33,973 bases of DNA from Synechococcales cyanobacterium C42_A2020_086 (GCA_015272325.1 JACYLU010000027.1:1-33973), one strand, 5' to 3'. Positions 25,677 to 33,402 are shown, counted from the first letter of the stretch. Program-made: numbers and translations. The notes: generated by a model from the letters alone, not told the origin.

Positions 25677-26930
25677 ATGACGATTGCCCACCCGTCCCGA
25701 TCCCTAGCCGTGCCAACGGGCGCATTGCGTATTCCCAAGGTGCCGCTGCAACGCGACCCGCAGGATCTGCCGTTGACACCGGTGATCCTGTCGCTGGTGA
25801 TTCCCACGTTTAATGAAGCTCAGAATATTCCCAAAATGGTGCGGCAGCTTACGGATCTGCTCGATCAAGCGCTGGGAGAGCAATACGAACTCATCATTGT
25901 CGATGACAACAGCCCAGACCACACCTGGGAGGTGGCGCTGGCCTTCACGGTAGATTATCCTCAGCTCTGGGTAATGCACCGCCAGCAGGAGCGGGGGCTA
26001 TCCACGGCAGTCATCCGCGGTTGGCAGGCAGCCCGTGGCGAGATCCTGGGCGTGATGGATGGCGATTTGCAGCATCCGCCGGAGGTGCTGTTGCAGCTCG
26101 TGCAGGCAATTCAGCAGGGGGCGGATCTAGCGGTCGCCAGTCGCCATGTGGCAGGAGGCGGCGTCAGCGAGTGGAGTCCGGTGCGGCGTTTTTTGTCGCG
26201 GGGGGCGCAGGTTTTGGGGCTGCTGATCTTGCCCAGCGTGGTGGGGCGCGTATCGGACCCGATGAGCGGCTATTTCATGGTGCGGCGCAGCGCCATTGCC
26301 GAACAAACGCTGAATCCCCTGGGCTACAAAATTTTGCTAGAGGTGCTAGGGCGTGGCAGCATTGCTCAAGTGGCAGAAGTGGGCTATGTGTTTCAAGAGC
26401 GCAAAGAAGGCGAAAGCAAAGTTACCTGGCGGCAGTATGTAGACTACATTTTGCATTTGCTGCGGCTGCGATCGCGGGGGCGGGTGGCGCACTGGCGACA
26501 AAAATATCAGCTCCCGATGCAGCGGTTTATTCGCTTTGGCATTGTCGGCCTGAGTGGCGTGTTTGTGGACATGGCGATGCTCTACGTGCTCAGCGACCCG
26601 GCAATGCTGGGCTGGGGGCTGACGCGCAGCAAGATCATTGCCTCAGAATTAGCGATTATCAACAACTTCCTCTGGAACGACCGCTGGACTTTTGGCGATA
26701 TTGCTAATCAACAGAAGGGCTGGCAAAAACGGCTAAAGCGACTGCTGAAGTTTAACCTGATTTGCTTAGGCGGGCTAGTGCTAAACGTGCTGCTGCTGAA
26801 TTTGCTGTTCAACATCTTCGGGTTCAATCGCTACCTCGCGAATTTGATTGCCATCGCCGCCGTTACGCTATGGAATTTTTGGCTCAACCTGAAGCTAAGC
26901 TGGCGCGTTACCGATACCGGCAAACGCTAG
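25677..26930 (+). CDS. polyprenyl/dolichyl-phosphate sugar synthase fused to a GtrA domain
   Basis: A 417-residue fusion. Residues about 37-265 are a GT2 domain of the Dpm1/GtrB type: SLVIPTFNEAQNI, DDNSPD (76-81), DGDLQHPPE (128-136, metal-binding DGD) and DPMSGYFMVRR (194-204). Residues about 281-410 are a GtrA-like membrane domain with four helices and the segment FIRFGIVGLSGVFVDMAMLY plus ASELAIINNFLWNDRWTF. The GT2 part links a sugar to polyprenyl phosphate on the cytosolic face and GtrA is thought to help move it across the membrane. Divergent GT39 would be a natural user. The ATG at 25677 has only a weak AGTGAG upstream. Both halves look complete. Confidence 0.92.
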   Translation: MTIAHPSRSLAVPTGALRIPKVPLQRDPQDLPLTPVILSLVIPTFNEAQNIPKMVRQLTDLLDQALGEQYELIIVDDNSPDHTWEVALAFTVDYPQLWVMHRQQERGLSTAVIRGWQAARGEILGVMDGDLQHPPEVLLQLVQAIQQGADLAVASRHVAGGGVSEWSPVRRFLSRGAQVLGLLILPSVVGRVSDPMSGYFMVRRSAIAEQTLNPLGYKILLEVLGRGSIAQVAEVGYVFQERKEGESKVTWRQYVDYILHLLRLRSRGRVAHWRQKYQLPMQRFIRFGIVGLSGVFVDMAMLYVLSDPAMLGWGLTRSKIIASELAIINNFLWNDRWTFGDIANQQKGWQKRLKRLLKFNLICLGGLVLNVLLLNLLFNIFGFNRYLANLIAIAAVTLWNFWLNLKLSWRVTDTGKR

Positions 26931-27136
26931 CGATTGCCAAAGCCGTTAAAGTAGCTGCACCGGCTCCATCAGTCAGTTCAGTCACTATTGGGATGATCTT
27001 TGTTAATAGACAATACCAGGAAGTTAAAGCCAGCCCAACATTTCCAGATATTCTTTTCAGATATTCCTAAGGAGCGGCTGTATCAATTGATCGGTGAATG
27101 CACTGAGCGGGAAGAAACCCAAGCTAGACGCAATTT

Positions 27137-27168
27137 AAGAATGCGACTAAGAAAGAATGCGACTAAGA
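27137..27168 (+). repeat. 16-bp exact tandem duplication
   Basis: AAGAATGCGACTAAGA at 27137-27152 and again at 27153-27168, without a gap. The longest exact unit among the short tandem duplications seen here. Confidence 0.97.
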
Positions 27169-27273
27169 AAATAGACAGGAAAAGCAGCAATAATAGCTTG
27201 TTGAGTCTATGCTAATCTCTACTGCACCTATCCTTGAACCGATAAAGTGGCGTTCAGGGAACAAAACTCCTGA

Positions 27274-27302
27274 TTGACAGCACAATTTTATTGTTCTACC
27301 TC
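27274..27302 (+). promoter_or_regulatory. candidate promoter of the carotenoid protein gene
   Basis: A perfect -35 box TTGACA (27274-27279), a 17-base spacer and a poor -10 box TACCTC (27297-27302). The perfect -35 with a weak -10 would suit an inducible promoter. The transcript would start about 90 bases upstream of the coding start. Confidence 0.35.
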
Positions 27303-27338
27303 TGTCTACAGTTAGGTCACCATCTTCTGTCTTTAGTG

Positions 27339-27379
27339 GGTTGGGTAACTTTACCCGACCTTGATACCGTACGAACGGT
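27339..27379 (+). promoter_or_regulatory. two adjacent inverted repeats upstream of the carotenoid protein gene
   Basis: GGTTGGGTAA (27339-27348) pairs with TTACCCGACC (27351-27360) across a 2-base gap, with one T-G wobble. ACCGT (27366-27370) and ACGGT (27375-27379) form a second inverted repeat. They lie between the candidate promoter and the start codon, so they may be operators or a leader structure. Confidence 0.4.
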
Positions 27380-27397
27380 GAATTATGGCAGACCGCA

Positions 27398-27898
27398 ATG
27401 ACCTACACAACGTCGAACTCGTCGAGCGAACTAGTATCTGCATTTCAGAGCTTAGAGGTAGATCAGCAGCTCGCGCTGTTTTATTTTATTTACAAAGAGA
27501 TGGGAAACTCTGTAACGCCGGCTGCCCCCGGAGCGAGCACGGTATCGCCTGAAATCGCCGAATCGCTGTTTAATCAGGTGAAGGAGATGTCGCACGAGGA
27601 GCAGTTGCAGTTGCAGCGCGATTTGATTGTCGGCAAAAATACCCTGATTGCTCGGGAATATGGAGCACTTAGCGACACCACTAAACTGCTGTTTTGGTAC
27701 TATCTCGCTCAAGGAATGGATAACGGGACTGTGGTTCCCATGCCGCCGAACTACGAGCTAACTTCGGAAGCACAGCAGCTCTTTGAGCGAATCAAAGAAC
27801 TCGACTTTGGCGAGCAAATTACCCTCTTCCGCAACATTGTTTCGCCGATGGGTGTTGATCCTACCGCTGGAAATCAGGATAGTGAAACTGGGCTGTAG
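27398..27898 (+). CDS. helical carotenoid protein (HCP), OCP N-terminal-domain homologue
   Basis: A 166-residue all-helical protein homologous to the N-terminal carotenoid-binding half of the orange carotenoid protein, without the C-terminal NTF2-like sensor half. Proteins of this class bind a keto-carotenoid and quench singlet oxygen or phycobilisome excitation. LVSAFQSLEVDQQLALFYF aligns with the OCP start, Y32 with OCP Y44 and W100 in LLFWYYLAQGM with OCP W110. Y29 stands where OCP has W41. FGEQITLFRNIVSPMG matches the final helix motif. No OCP, CTD homologue or FRP gene lies in the window. There is no clear Shine-Dalgarno before the ATG at 27398; an out-of-frame ATG at 27384 opens an overlapping frame. 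Confidence 0.9.
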   Translation: MTYTTSNSSSELVSAFQSLEVDQQLALFYFIYKEMGNSVTPAAPGASTVSPEIAESLFNQVKEMSHEEQLQLQRDLIVGKNTLIAREYGALSDTTKLLFWYYLAQGMDNGTVVPMPPNYELTSEAQQLFERIKELDFGEQITLFRNIVSPMGVDPTAGNQDSETGL

Positions 27899-27972
27899 CA
27901 GGCACTCTGCCAAGAACTGCTAAGACCAACTACAAAAACCGTCAACAAAACAACAAGAACAGACTACAGGCA

Positions 27973-28010
27973 GCGGCTTCTGAAGGATTGACATGGTCAT
28001 CGGAAGCCGC
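27973..28010. terminator. hairpin between convergent genes, possible terminator
   Basis: GCGGCTTCTGA (27973-27983) pairs with TCGGAAGCCGC (28000-28010) over 11 bp with one G-U pair; the loop is 16 bases. It lies between the carotenoid protein gene and the convergent thioredoxin gene. There is no T run on either side, so it may act as an RNA end-protecting hairpin rather than an intrinsic terminator. Confidence 0.4.
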
Positions 28011-28071
28011 ATTGTCGTAGTGTGTCGTACTGCTGCTTACGCTGCTCCGAAATAGGAGAGCAGAGTGACGC

Positions 28072-28386
28072 TCAGTTTGCTTGCCCGACCACCGCTTGCA
28101 GTTTCTCGCGAAATTCGCCTTTGGGATGAGCACCTTTGACCTCACCTAAAATTTTGAATTCGCCTTCGGGGCTATCACAGACGATGTAGGTCGGCCAGCC
28201 CATTTCCGCTTTGTCCGGGTATTGGGTCAGCAGAATCTTGCGATACTTACGATAGGTGGCGGTGTCCTGCATTTTCACGTCTACGAAGTCTAGTCCTAGC
28301 TCTTGCGCTACTTTCTGGTCATAGAAGGACATCTTGTGGCATAGTCCACAATCTTCCGACGAAAATTTGATTACTGCCAGGCTCAT
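28072..28386 (-). CDS. thioredoxin-like protein (CGLC active site)
   Basis: A 104-residue cytosolic protein with a thioredoxin fold. The redox motif is EDCGLCHKM (CGLC at 13-16) after the first strand LAVIKFSS, and the cis-proline is P65 in GWPTYIV. The family's usual WCGPC is replaced by DCGLC, so the redox potential and partners should differ from ordinary thioredoxin; CGLC occurs in a group of small cyanobacterial thioredoxin-like proteins. There is no signal peptide. It is convergent with the carotenoid protein gene, and no other redox partner gene is adjacent. Confidence 0.88.
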   Translation of the reverse strand: MSLAVIKFSSEDCGLCHKMSFYDQKVAQELGLDFVDVKMQDTATYRKYRKILLTQYPDKAEMGWPTYIVCDSPEGEFKILGEVKGAHPKGEFREKLQAVVGQAN

Positions 28387-28503
28387 AGCTGATTAACTCC
28401 GCGACTAGCTACGTGACCCTCTTCGCACCGCTATGGGTAGAGAAGGGATATTCCTCTAATGAGGGTGACAAGAAATATCTGGTGCGACAAGGGATTTTAG
28501 CAA

Positions 28504-28531
28504 TTCGCTACATAGATTTCGCTACATAGAT
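28504..28531 (+). repeat. 14-bp exact tandem duplication
   Basis: TTCGCTACATAGAT at 28504-28517 and 28518-28531, without a gap, in the 276-base gap between the thioredoxin-like gene and pgk. Nothing else was recognised in that gap apart from the hairpin at 28595. Confidence 0.97.
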
Positions 28532-28594
28532 GCAGTGGGGATGACTCGCTCTGCTCAATCCCTCTGTCCAGGGCTGCATGCAAGACGAAATATC

Positions 28595-28638
28595 AGCGGG
28601 AACAGGAGTCCTATGCAGAACCTAGTCCTATCCCCGCT
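28595..28638 (-). terminator. hairpin downstream of pgk
   Basis: AGCGGGAA (28595-28602) is complementary to TCCCCGCT (28631-28638) except for one G-U type pair, enclosing a 28-base loop. It begins about 25 bases past the pgk stop on the minus strand. No strong T run follows, so termination is only a possibility. Confidence 0.3.
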
Positions 28639-28662
28639 CATTCGACGGCTGTTCAGTGACGA

Positions 28663-29868
28663 TTAGGCTTCGTCGAGAGCGGCAATGCCGGGAAGCACTT
28701 TGCCTTCTAGCAGTTCTAGGCTAGCGCCGCCGCCCGTGGAAATGTGGCTCATTTGGTCGGCTACGCCCACTTTTTCGACGGCAGCCACCGAGTCGCCGCC
28801 GCCAATGATTGTAGTGGTACCGGTCTTGGTGAGATCGGCTAGCGTGCGGGCAATGGCTTCGGTGCCTTTGGCAAATTTATCGAACTCGAATACGCCCATC
28901 GGACCGTTCCAAACCACGGTTTTGCAGTCGGCAAGGGCATCCTGGAACAGTTTAACCGAGTCGGGACCAATGTCTAAGCCCATCCAGTCATCAGGGATGT
29001 TCTCGATGCTGACGGTCTGGGTATCGGCATCTTTGTCAAACTTGTCTGCTACGACGACGTCGCTGGGCAACAGCAGTGCCACGCCTTTCTCTTTTGCTTT
29101 AGATTCCAGGGATTTCGCTAGCTCCAGGAATTCATCTTCCACTAGCGATTTGCCCACGCTCAGCCCGCGAGCTTTGTAGAAGGTGAAGATCATGCCGCCA
29201 CCAATCAGCAGCTTGTCTACCTTCTCGAGCAGCGTTTCAATCACGGTAATTTTGCTCGATACTTTTGAGCCGCCAATGATTGCTGCCAACGGACGTTGGG
29301 GGCTTTCAATGGCGCTTTGCAGATACTGCAGTTCTTTTTCGATGAGATAGCCAGCCACCGATGGCTTCAGGTAGTGGGTGACTCCTTCTGTCGAGGCATG
29401 GGCCCGGTGCGCTGTGCCAAAGGCATCGTTGACGTACAGATCGGCATTGGCGGCCAGCTTTTGAGCGAACTCGGGATCGTTGGCTTCTTCTTCGGCATAA
29501 AAGCGGACGTTTTCCAGCAATGCCACCTGCCCGTTTTGCATCTTGGCCACAGCAGCGGCAACTTCGTCCCCGATGCAGTCGTTGCATTTGATCACATCTT
29601 GCCCGAGCAACTCCGAGAGCCGCTTGGCAACCGGCGTCAGGCGCATTCCCTCAACCACCTTACCTTTGGGACGCCCGAAGTGGCTGGCGAGTAGCACCTT
29701 AGCGCCCTTCGAGGTCAAGTCCTGAATCGTCGGCAGAGCGGCCCGAATGCGGGTGTCGTCGGTGATGTTGCCCTGATCGTCGAGTGGAACGTTGAAGTCT
29801 ACTCGGACCAGAACGCGCTTGCCCGACAATTCGGCAGCCGACAGGTTTGCTATACTCTTTTTCGCCAC
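28663..29868 (-). CDS. pgk: phosphoglycerate kinase
   Basis: A 401-residue enzyme of glycolysis and the Calvin-Benson cycle that interconverts 3-phosphoglycerate plus ATP and 1,3-bisphosphoglycerate plus ADP. Substrate-binding segments are [12 protein letters not shown] and [21 protein letters not shown] and [11 protein letters not shown] are in the hinge and nucleotide domain, and the C-terminal motifs are [13 protein letters not shown] and [16 protein letters not shown] choose the GTG at 29866-29868 because AGGGGG is 5 bases upstream and it gives the usual cyanobacterial start AKKSIANLS and length. The ATG five codons earlier would overlap the ribosome binding site. The gene stands alone and is divergent from the universal stress gene. 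Confidence 0.97.
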   Translation of the reverse strand: MAKKSIANLSAAELSGKRVLVRVDFNVPLDDQGNITDDTRIRAALPTIQDLTSKGAKVLLASHFGRPKGKVVEGMRLTPVAKRLSELLGQDVIKCNDCIGDEVAAAVAKMQNGQVALLENVRFYAEEEANDPEFAQKLAANADLYVNDAFGTAHRAHASTEGVTHYLKPSVAGYLIEKELQYLQSAIESPQRPLAAIIGGSKVSSKITVIETLLEKVDKLLIGGGMIFTFYKARGLSVGKSLVEDEFLELAKSLESKAKEKGVALLLPSDVVVADKFDKDADTQTVSIENIPDDWMGLDIGPDSVKLFQDALADCKTVVWNGPMGVFEFDKFAKGTEAIARTLADLTKTGTTTIIGGGDSVAAVEKVGVADQMSHISTGGGASLELLEGKVLPGIAALDEA

Positions 29869-30114
29869 AAGAACCCCCTGCATGAGTCTTTTTACCTAGG
29901 GTTATTTTAAGGGGATTAGGGCCCTTCTGTAGCCTAGATGCAAGGTCTCCATGCAGATTTTCCAAAAATTCTGTAGCCTAGCACGCTAAGAAAAGATGAA
30001 GGATTGAGGATAAAGGCAGAAAATAGAGAATAAAGAGGGAAAGACTTCCTTTGCAGTCCCCTAATGCAAGTCCCATTTCTCTAGCATTGATCGTTTGCCC
30101 TCGTGAGGCGTGCT

Positions 30115-30528
30115 ATGTTCAAGACTGTTTTGTTCCCCATTGATCAAAGCCGCGAGTCCCGTGAGGCGGCGGACACTGTTGCTAACGTGGTGAAAACCTA
30201 TCAGAGCCGTTTGGTGATTTTGTCGGTCGTAGAATCCCCCGAGGATGGGGCAGCTGAGGCCCCCCGACGCAACACACCTTCTCCAGAAGCAATTGCCGAA
30301 TTACTTGAAGAAGCAAAGGCGCTATTCTCCGAGCAGGGCATCGAAGCCGACGTATTGGAGCGGCAGGGCAAGCCGGCCTTCACCATCTGCGATGTAGCCG
30401 ACGAGATCGAAGCCGACCTGATCATTATGGGCTGCCGCGGTCTCGGGTTGACCGAAGAGGGCGCTGCCGAAAGCGTCACAAATCGCGTAATCAACCTGTC
30501 GCCCTGTCCGGTGCTGATTGTGCCCTAG
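30115..30528 (+). CDS. universal stress protein (UspA family), altered ATP motif
   Basis: A 137-residue small cytosolic protein of the UspA fold. It starts MFKTVLFPIDQSRESREA with D10 at the base-binding position. The nucleotide motif of ATP-binding members is G-2x-G-9x-G-S/T. Here it reads GCRG-LGLTEEGAA-ES, so the third glycine is replaced by glutamate, and ATP binding may be lost. The end PCPVLIVP is the family's last strand. The ATG at 30115 is chosen because GAGG precedes it by 6 bases; the GTG at 30103 would overlap that site. The role is probably stress or light signalling; partners are not evident from the neighbours. Confidence 0.88.
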   Translation: MFKTVLFPIDQSRESREAADTVANVVKTYQSRLVILSVVESPEDGAAEAPRRNTPSPEAIAELLEEAKALFSEQGIEADVLERQGKPAFTICDVADEIEADLIIMGCRGLGLTEEGAAESVTNRVINLSPCPVLIVP

Positions 30529-30770
30529 GAACAGCGGGATAGTGCCGTCCCAGCTTTGAGCAGCCAGCAAACACGACGTATCCGGGTCCACTCCGAGCTG
30601 TCGCTTGCTCGCAGAGGCAGACCGCTTCGGCTAGAGTCCGTCAAGAGTTCACCATCCGAACTCGGGTAGATGACTTCGGTTTTCTGAGGTGCAGGAACCA
30701 GAGAAGTCAGAGGTCATACCGGCAACGCGATTGCTTTGATTTGAGCGGAGGGTGGATCGGAAACAGCACC

Positions 30771-31748
30771 TCAGCGCCGCGAATGGGATTCGTCTCGGGT
30801 TTGCCGCTGTAGCTCCATGCGCCGCAGCCGCAGGCGGTTTTCTTCTAGCAGGCGACGGTTGGCAGCCATCAGATCGGCAACGAGGCCAAACATCCAGAGC
30901 TGAAAGCCAATCAAAATTAAAATAGCGGCGAGAATCAAACTTGGAGCGCGGGAGCGGGTCGGGTCTACTAGCCAAAACAGCAGCAGCCAACGCATGCCCA
31001 GCAGTGTCCCTAGCGTAAAGGGAATGCTTCCCAGCAGCGTAAAAAACCGCAGCGGCCTGTAGAGCATGAAGATCCGCAAAATCGTCATGGCAGAGCGAAA
31101 GACGTAGGAGGGAATGCTCTTCACCAGGCGAGATTTGCGCAGCATCGGGTTAGTGCGGATCGGCACCGAGGTAATCACCATGCCTTTTTGCCCCGCCTGA
31201 ATAATTGTCTCCAGCGTGTAGGTATAGTTGTTGAACACGTTGAGCTGCATGGCTGCTTCGCGACTAAAGGCACGAAACCCGCTCGGCGCATCGGGAACCG
31301 AAGTTTTGCTGGCCAGACGCACCATCCAGCTCCCGAAGTTTTGCAGCAGCTTTTTGGTCACCGAGAAGTGTTGGGTGTTCCAGATGGGACGTGCCCCGAT
31401 CACTATGTCGGCTTGCCCTAGCAGAATCGGCTGAATTAGCTTGGGAATATCGTCGGCGCAATACTGGTTGTCGGCATCGGTGTTGACAATAATATCGGCT
31501 CCGGCACGCAGGCTGGCTTCCAGTCCGGCCATGAAGCCCTTGGCCAATCCTTGATTGGTGGAAAAGTTGACGATGTGATCGACGCCAAATTCTTTGGCCA
31601 CTTCCACCGTGCGATCGCGACTGCCATCATTGATAATTAGCCATTCAATGGTATCTACACCGGGGAGTTGTCGCGGCAGGGCAGAGAGGGTCATGCCCAA
31701 GGTGCGCTCTTCGTTGTAGCAGGGAATTTGGATGATCAGTTTGGTCAT
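30771..31748 (-). CDS. membrane-anchored family 2 glycosyltransferase (Dpm1/GtrB-like)
   Basis: A 325-residue protein with an N-terminal GT2 catalytic domain and two C-terminal transmembrane helices. Catalytic motifs are IQIPCYNEERTL, INDGSRDRT (39-47) and NTDADNQY (D91-D93, metal site). DAPSGFRAFSREAA and YTLETIIQAGQ are typical of enzymes that load a sugar on polyprenyl phosphate. The helices are at about 235-262 (FTLLGSIPFTLGTLLG...) and 268-295 (LILAAILILIGFQLWM). A basic C-terminal tail follows. It is the fourth glycosyltransferase in the window but is not clustered with the others. No Shine-Dalgarno is obvious before the ATG at 31748. Confidence 0.9.
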   Translation of the reverse strand: MTKLIIQIPCYNEERTLGMTLSALPRQLPGVDTIEWLIINDGSRDRTVEVAKEFGVDHIVNFSTNQGLAKGFMAGLEASLRAGADIIVNTDADNQYCADDIPKLIQPILLGQADIVIGARPIWNTQHFSVTKKLLQNFGSWMVRLASKTSVPDAPSGFRAFSREAAMQLNVFNNYTYTLETIIQAGQKGMVITSVPIRTNPMLRKSRLVKSIPSYVFRSAMTILRIFMLYRPLRFFTLLGSIPFTLGTLLGMRWLLLFWLVDPTRSRAPSLILAAILILIGFQLWMFGLVADLMAANRRLLEENRLRLRRMELQRQTRDESHSRR

Positions 31749-32277
31749 GGCTGGGATCGGGGCAGTAGACGCAGCACATCAGCCCAATCTTTACCACAAA
31801 GCGGCGAGGAGTGCTAGCAGGGGAGTTAGTTCAGTCCTCGTTATCCAGGTTGCTGCTGAACATCCCCTGTTCTGCCTGCTGCTTCAATTAATTGAGAATG
31901 GATTTGCATGTGATTAATTTGTTAGCTGGTTCCGCAACGGGGCCTTCCACTCGTTCCCCCAGCCATGCATTGGGTTGCAGAGCACCGCGCCGTTGGTTGG
32001 TCAAGGTCGTCGTTTGAGGGTATCTGTGGTGTCGAAAAGCACTCACAGTGCGGTGGGTGAGGACGGTGGTTTTGGGATAGCGTGGGGGTGGCAAAGCCAA
32101 GGTCAGCTAGGTCGATCGGTGCGCCTCTCAGCTAACAACGTTGCAACGGATTGGCTGGTTCCTGCTCGTAGAGTGGCAAAGTCAGTCTGCAATCGCTGAA
32201 CAGCAGCGTTATCTCGCTTTAGTCTTGGGGTGGGACTGTGCTTTGAGCCACTCATCCAAAGTTGAAAACCCTCACGT

Positions 32278-32331
32278 TCGCCCTTGGCGTGTTCGCTAGG
32301 ATAATCGCCCTTGGCATATCCACTAGGACGA
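32278..32331 (-). repeat. 27-bp imperfect tandem repeat related to the sbtA loop repeat
   Basis: Units at 32278-32304 and 32305-32331 agree at about three quarters of positions, and TCGCCC begins a third. Read on the minus strand each has GGCGATTATCCTAGC or a close variant, which encodes GDYPS in one frame. That core matches GGCGAGTATCCCAGC in sbtA (6273-6287) at 13 of 15 positions. Confidence 0.75.
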
Positions 32332-32379
32332 TCGCCCACCCCGCTTATTACGCCCAGTCCACCCTGCAAAACGCTTGAT

Positions 32380-32408
32380 TTGGCGGCATTTCAGGCAGCG
32401 ACTATAAT
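32380..32408 (+). promoter_or_regulatory. sigma-70-like promoter before the methyltransferase remnant
   Basis: TTGGCG (32380-32385), exact 17-base spacer, TATAAT (32403-32408, perfect -10). The start codon of the methyltransferase remnant is 33 bases downstream of the -10 box. Confidence 0.5.
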
Positions 32409-32440
32409 TGAGGACAGACCTTTGCGTCGCTGTGCTTTCT

Positions 32441-32830
32441 ATGACCCAGCAACCCACCTACGGTCCCCACAACCCCATCCGCTGTCAACGCTACGGACAG
32501 AACTGGTGCGGGAGGGCAAATATGACGAGTAGGCCATCGGCGGGAGGTGGATATTGCCGGGTGTGCCATGCCGATGCAGAAGATTGAGCGCATTGATGAA
32601 CCGCGACGGGCAGCAGCGGCGACGGGGCAGTGGTCGTTATTTGAGCAGCAGAATCCCCGTGTGGATGATTTTCGCAATCGGCTGTTCGCTTGCGTGGCGC
32701 AGCCGTTCTGGGGCGACAACAAGCTGGTGATGGCATTGCTGTTGCAAGAGTTTAAGGGCAAGGTGGATCTGATTTATATTGACCCCCGTTTGATGTGGGC
32801 GCAGATTTTTCTAATGAGTGTGACGTTTTT
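32441..32830 (+). pseudogene. N6-adenine DNA methyltransferase 5' fragment, copy 1 (frameshifted)
   Basis: Remnant of a site-specific (type III-like) adenine methyltransferase. From the ATG at 32441 it reads like QQPTYGPHNP, then a one-base loss near 32475 shifts frame (copy 2 has one more base there), and GACGAGTAG at 32524-32532 gives a stop where copy 2 has GAGTATGGC. A frame resumes from 32547: DIAGCAMPMQKIE, SLFEQQNPRVDDFRN, WGDNKLVMALL and VDLIYIDP. At the catalytic DPPF motif only five C's remain in a run (about 32784-32788); one more would restore DPPFDVGADFS. Homology fades near 32830 and a DUF29 gene begins at 32870. Several independent lesions make it nonfunctional. Confidence 0.85.
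32685..32708 (+). repeat. 24-bp in-frame insert in methyltransferase copy 1
   Basis: TTCGCTTGCGTGGCGCAGCCGTTC encoding FACVAQPF lies between DDFRNRL and WGDNKLVM. In homologues as I recall them NRL is followed directly or almost directly by WGDNK, so this is probably an inserted small dispersed repeat. It cannot be confirmed inside the window because copy 2 lacks this region. Confidence 0.45.
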
Positions 32831-32869
32831 TGTCAATACAATGAAGACACCGATGGAGGCAATGAAGTT

Positions 32870-33352
32870 ATGGAACCTCAAGTTAAAGCTAAACCAGCGT
32901 CACTATACGACACAGACTACCAACTTTGGTTGAATGAGACTGTTGCTCAATTAAGGGCACGGGACTTCAGTAACCTTGACTTAGAAAATTTAATTGAGGA
33001 GATTGAGAGCTTGGGAAAAAGTGACAAACGAGCAATTTCTAGCTATTTGATGCGATTATGTGAACATTTTCTTAAGCTACGGTACTGGGAATCCGAACGA
33101 GAAAATTGTTTTCGAGGTTGGAAGCTTGAGGTTGCTAACTTCCGCTTGCAAATTCAAGCCATACTCAAAGACAGTCCTAGCTTGAAAAACCACCTTCATG
33201 AGAATTTTGGGCTGGAATATCGCAATGGCAGAAAACTGTTCCTCAATGCGAGTGAGTTGGATGCGCGTTTGATTCCTGAAGAGCCTGATTTCACCCTGGA
33301 GCAAGCCCTGGATGAAGATTGGCTCCCCTGGCAACCCGGCTCAAGTTCGTAG
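32870..33352 (+). CDS. DUF29 family protein
   Basis: A 160-residue soluble protein of the DUF29 family, which is multiplied in cyanobacteria and has no established biochemical function. Recognisable segments: SLYDTDYQLWLNETVAQLR, LDLENLIEEIESLGKSDKR, LMRLCEHFLKLRYW and RGWKLEVANFRLQIQAIL. The ATG at 32870 starts MEPQVKAKPAS; the frame is open upstream into the methyltransferase remnant, where it reads the corrected DPPF frame (GADFSNECD), so upstream residues are not part of this protein. The gene appears to sit within a methyltransferase locus, flanked upstream by the copy 1 remnant and downstream by a palindromic repeat that overlaps its stop codon. It looks intact. Confidence 0.85.
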   Translation: MEPQVKAKPASLYDTDYQLWLNETVAQLRARDFSNLDLENLIEEIESLGKSDKRAISSYLMRLCEHFLKLRYWESERENCFRGWKLEVANFRLQIQAILKDSPSLKNHLHENFGLEYRNGRKLFLNASELDARLIPEEPDFTLEQALDEDWLPWQPGSSS

Positions 33353-33402
33353 TGTTCATTTTAGTGAATATTGGATAACGACTAAAGTCGTCACTACCAA
33401 CC
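33345..33402. repeat. paired palindromic dispersed repeat at the DUF29 stop codon
   Basis: A reverse half (GTTCGTAGTG...TTTTAGTGAA, 33345-33368) and a forward half (AACGACTAAAGTCGTCACTACC ending in AACC, 33377-33402). Each half has the form RRCGACTRAAGTCGTYACTACRAACC or its complement, with an internal ACT-AA-AGT palindrome. The DUF29 stop (33350-33352) lies within the reverse half. A second pair is at 33845-33897. Confidence 0.85.

Larger units (their letters stand above)
26931..27397. other. intergenic region upstream of the carotenoid protein gene
   Basis: About 467 bases. Contains a 16-bp tandem duplication (27137-27168), a near-exact repeat of CAGATATTC (27045-27053 and 27058-27066), a possible promoter (27274-27302) and two adjacent inverted repeats (27339-27360 and 27366-27379). 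A frame at 27000-27215 runs through the duplication, has no recognisable domain and is not called. Confidence 0.6.
31749..32440. other. gene-poor region before the methyltransferase locus
   Basis: About 690 bases without a gene I can support. Several overlapping frames of 60-90 codons exist on both strands but contain simple repeats and no domain. It holds a 27-bp imperfect tandem repeat (32278-32331), a good promoter-like sequence (32380-32408), and a loose repeat of GGT/GTTT-rich sequence near 32000-32085. The region looks like eroded or repeat-derived DNA. Confidence 0.5.

Noticed and set aside
27000-27215. 71-codon plus-strand frame before the carotenoid protein gene
   Set aside because: Its end is created by the 16-bp tandem duplication; no domain, no ribosome binding site.
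30601-30640. CGCTTGCTCGCAGAGGCAGA-type sequence, with a loosely similar stretch near 14738-14768, as further dispersed repeats
   Set aside because: They share only a short CCGCTTCG core and lack a second matching copy; too weak to annotate without a genome-wide search.
26468-31618. HIP1 octamers GCGATCGC as a cyanobacterial hallmark
   Set aside because: Only two were seen in about 34 kb, about what base composition could give, so there is no HIP1 enrichment to report.
31888-32369. Several 60-90 codon frames in the gap before the methyltransferase
   Set aside because: They overlap on both strands and contain low-complexity or 27-bp repeat sequence, so none can be called a gene.
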